DNA of 64,000 nucleotides from Candidatus Methanoperedentaceae archaeon GB37. GTDB taxonomy: Archaea > Halobacteriota > Methanosarcinia > Methanosarcinales > EX4572-44. The position numbers and the translations under genes were made by a program. This document shows positions 62,173 to 64,000 of the stretch, piece after piece. Under the pieces are notes generated by a model. That model was not told the origin of the DNA, ran no database searches, and saw only the letters and a list, made by a program, of their open reading frames with translations. Positions within the stretch are counted from its first letter, which is position 1. Every line of letters begins with the position of its first letter. Location: the NCBI GenBank assembly GCA_905171695.1, contig LR991653.1, forward strand, positions 400,258-464,257, in the 5' to 3' direction.

Positions 62173-63175
62173 CTAAATCCACGATGGGATGAATTTTTCT
62201 ATCCACGACTTAGCAAATGATAAACTCTCTGCAAGTCTGCTGAATGTTCTTTCGATTATCTTCCTCAGAACCTCTACGTTATCCACAAAAAGAGTCGAGA
62301 TGGCTCTTTTGATGCTCTTCCATACAAACTCGATCGGGCCTGGGGTCGGGAGAGTATGGTGGGAGGTAAACGAGATATATCCCAAGCTGATCGGCCTCTT
62401 TTTTCACCCTGTTCGACACGTGCGTGCTGAAATTATCGAGTACCATGATAATCGCTTTGCAATCATCATTAACCGATAGTATCTACCTAAAAAAGTCAAT
62501 GAATCTCTCTATAATCCCATTGCATTCGATCTCATCCTTGTGGTGTTTTTTTATATGCGGCTTACCAAAACTCCAGACCCTGACCGTATTGGCAGTATAT
62601 TTTGAGGAGAGCTCTCATCTACAAACCCGATTGCCATTTCTCTTCCCCTCTTGTATCCTTTCGTTTCAAACTCACTCAAAGTCGCTTCCACTCGATCTTT
62701 CAAGATCCCTTCGGCGTTATCCGGTCTTCTATACTCACGTTGATATGGCTATGATAGTCTCATCCCCAGTTCATCCATCAAAATACGTCTAACCTGATCT
62801 TCTGATAGTTTCTTCATAAAAACCTCTTTGATGAGCACTGCTACCTCTTTTCTCGTCCAGTAATCCTTAAATTCCAGAATACCACGCAGATTTTCGAGAT
62901 CTTCGTCAGTGAGCCTGGGAGATCTACCTCTTTTATTTGGGCTTGGAAGAAGCCCTTCATATCCCAGATCATTCCACATCCATCCATTTATAGCCAGTTG
63001 TAATATCAATACCGATCGCATCAACAGCTCTTTCAAAATAGAGACAATATTCTCCTGCAAACAGGAGAAAAGAGAGTTTCTGCTTCACCACCGGACCCTT
63101 CTCGCCCTTCAACAGTGACCCAACCTCTTCAAACCTCCTGATCGATATCCGTTCTCCCCCTCATAGGAGGGAATA
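62173..63175 (-). pseudogene. IS630-type transposase, decayed
   Basis: Broken frames give in order: RISIRRFEEVGSLLKGEKGP at the N terminus; a helix-turn-helix part 62749-63060 (NGWMWNDLGYEGLLPSPNKR, WTRKEVAVLIKEVFMKKLSE); a middle with MAIGFVDESSPQNTANTVRV; and the C terminus 62173-62385 with PGPIEFVWKSIKRAISTL, the IS630/Tc1 PNPIExxWxxxK motif. Several stops and frameshifts. No intact copy is in the window. Confidence 0.7.
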
Positions 63176-63890
63176 AGATGGAATAATAGACAAAGTTTTG
63201 CAAGAGACTATAATTGTAGAATTGTAGAATTGGTAGATGTCCAAGAACCGATTCGGTGCTCTATAAGATTTCACATCTCTGAATCTTCGGATTCGGTTTA
63301 AAGCTGTCCCGAAAAAGCCTTCCATTATGTTGTTTGTATGTATTTTATAGCACCGTGCTTATGCGTTGTTTCAGGGATGGGGCATCGAATAGCTACGGGA
63401 TAAGCATCCCATCTATCTGTTGTGATGGAGTCAGGTATGAAGCCTGCAATTATTTTTATTGCTTTCCTGAAGAACCGTTTTGCTGCATTACCATCTCGTT
63501 TTGATGATGCAACAGAAGCAACCAGATTCTTTCTCTCATCTCTAACCGCCCATATGTACAGTTTCTTCCCTTTACAATGATAATGCAACTCATCTGCGTA
63601 CCAATCTCTTGAGAAGTTGATGCGATTTAAGAACATCCATTCTCTACAGAACAGGCCAAACTTCTGTAACCATCTGTAAATGGAAGCATGGGTTCTCTTT
63701 CACCCTAATCTTTCTAACATAACCATAGCATTTCGTAATGATACTCCTCGAAGCACCAAGCTCCATTGCATATTTGACAGCAAACGGATGCGTTCTCATA
63801 CCTGAGAATGGAGTGCCTCTAATATCGCTAATACTTCTTTCCACATTTAGCACATTCATACACCTGTTTACCAGTACGATCCCTTACCAT
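63161..63890 (-). pseudogene. IS6-like or related DDE transposase, decayed
   Basis: Start at about 63890 with a zinc-ribbon piece (YECAKCGKKY), then frame changes to RGTPFSGMRTHPFAVKYAME (63644-63859), DELHYHCKGKKLYIWAVRDE and FIPDSITTDRWDAYPVAI (63325-63636), and finally IMEGFFGTALNRIRRFRDVK ending TGA at 63161. The DDE-like residues are recognisable. It overlaps the start of the IS630-type relic, so two elements are stacked. Bases 63891-64000 show nothing definable. Confidence 0.6.
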
Positions 63891-64000
63891 CCTTTCTCAT
63901 CCTGGTGGTTAATTTATGCACCTTGGACATCGTCTCTTCTGATCGTTGTTCTCTCTTCTCGAGGCTCTTCTATCAAGAAGAAAATACATTTTCCCATCCC

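Noticed and set aside
1..64000. CRISPR arrays, rRNA and tRNA genes
   Set aside because: No regularly spaced repeats, no rRNA-like stretch and no cloverleaf with a T-loop motif were seen. GTTCGAA-like words found are inside coding genes. A covariance-model scan would be decisive.

Overview
The window is archaeal and comes from a methanogen or a relative that uses methyl-coenzyme M reductase, such as an anaerobic methane or alkane oxidiser, most plausibly in the Methanosarcinia/Syntropharchaeia part of the Halobacteriota. The case rests on methanogenesis marker proteins 15, 5 and 6, a CfbD-type coenzyme F430 enzyme, the methanogen-specific DUF1890/DUF1894 pair, archaeal machinery (fibrillarin, PCNA, PriL, XPD-type helicase, Hef, NucS, NurA, proteasome beta, aCPSF1, S2), a DUF1608-type S-layer protein with a PGF-CTERM-like tail, and TATA-box promoters throughout. 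The exact lineage cannot be fixed by eye.

Layout. 0-4.8 kb: fibrillarin, purF, a membrane-anchored DUF11-type protein and a CetZ tubulin-like protein. 4.8-6.7 kb: gene-poor remains of at least two transposases. 6.8-12 kb: two CBS proteins, thiC, an archaeal HTH regulator, trpS. 12-14.3 kb: a segment with two secreted proteins, bounded by a 127-bp near-identical copy of the trpS 3' end, which looks like an insertion at trpS. 14.3-17.4 kb: B12-binding radical SAM enzyme, purE, cfbD. 17.5-23.7 kb: nurA followed by a GHKL ATPase and a STAS-like gene, divergent from an AN1-rhomboid, nucS, hef cluster. 23.7-31.3 kb: a lipoprotein, a broken membrane gene, a 1845-residue multidomain dockerin protein and pseudogene debris. 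31.3-43.4 kb: KamA-like radical SAM enzyme, HTH regulator, rpsB, MEMO-like gene, pyrE, ModE-like regulator, purB, psmB, aCPSF1 and an XPD/Rad3 helicase. 43.6-46.5 kb: zinc ribbon and conserved genes plus marker 15/5/6. 46.7-53.5 kb: FAD oxidoreductase, priL, pcn, an uncharacterised gene, dapF, DUF128 gene, pyrF, and a toxin-antitoxin locus with a frameshifted toxin. 53.6-57.3 kb: S-layer gene built from a 960-bp tandem duplication, and an acylphosphatase/coiled-coil gene; both are preceded by copies of a 121-bp repeat. 57.4-62.1 kb: B12 import and salvage operon (btuFCD-cbiZ), ribL, DUF1894, DUF1890. 62.1-63.9 kb: two decayed insertion sequences.

Together the genes give a mostly housekeeping chromosome (purine, pyrimidine, thiamine, F430 and B12 metabolism, replication and repair) with accessory islands at 4.8-6.7, 12-14.3, 23.7-31, 53-57.3 and 62.1-64 kb. 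The most interesting unexplained items are the trpS-flanked insert with its perfect palindromic operator, the nurA-GHKL-STAS operon, and the duplicated upstream repeat at the cell-surface locus. Many start codons were moved inward from the longest reading frame on the basis of TATA-box and Shine-Dalgarno positions; these are noted per gene. I saw no CRISPR array, rRNA or tRNA.
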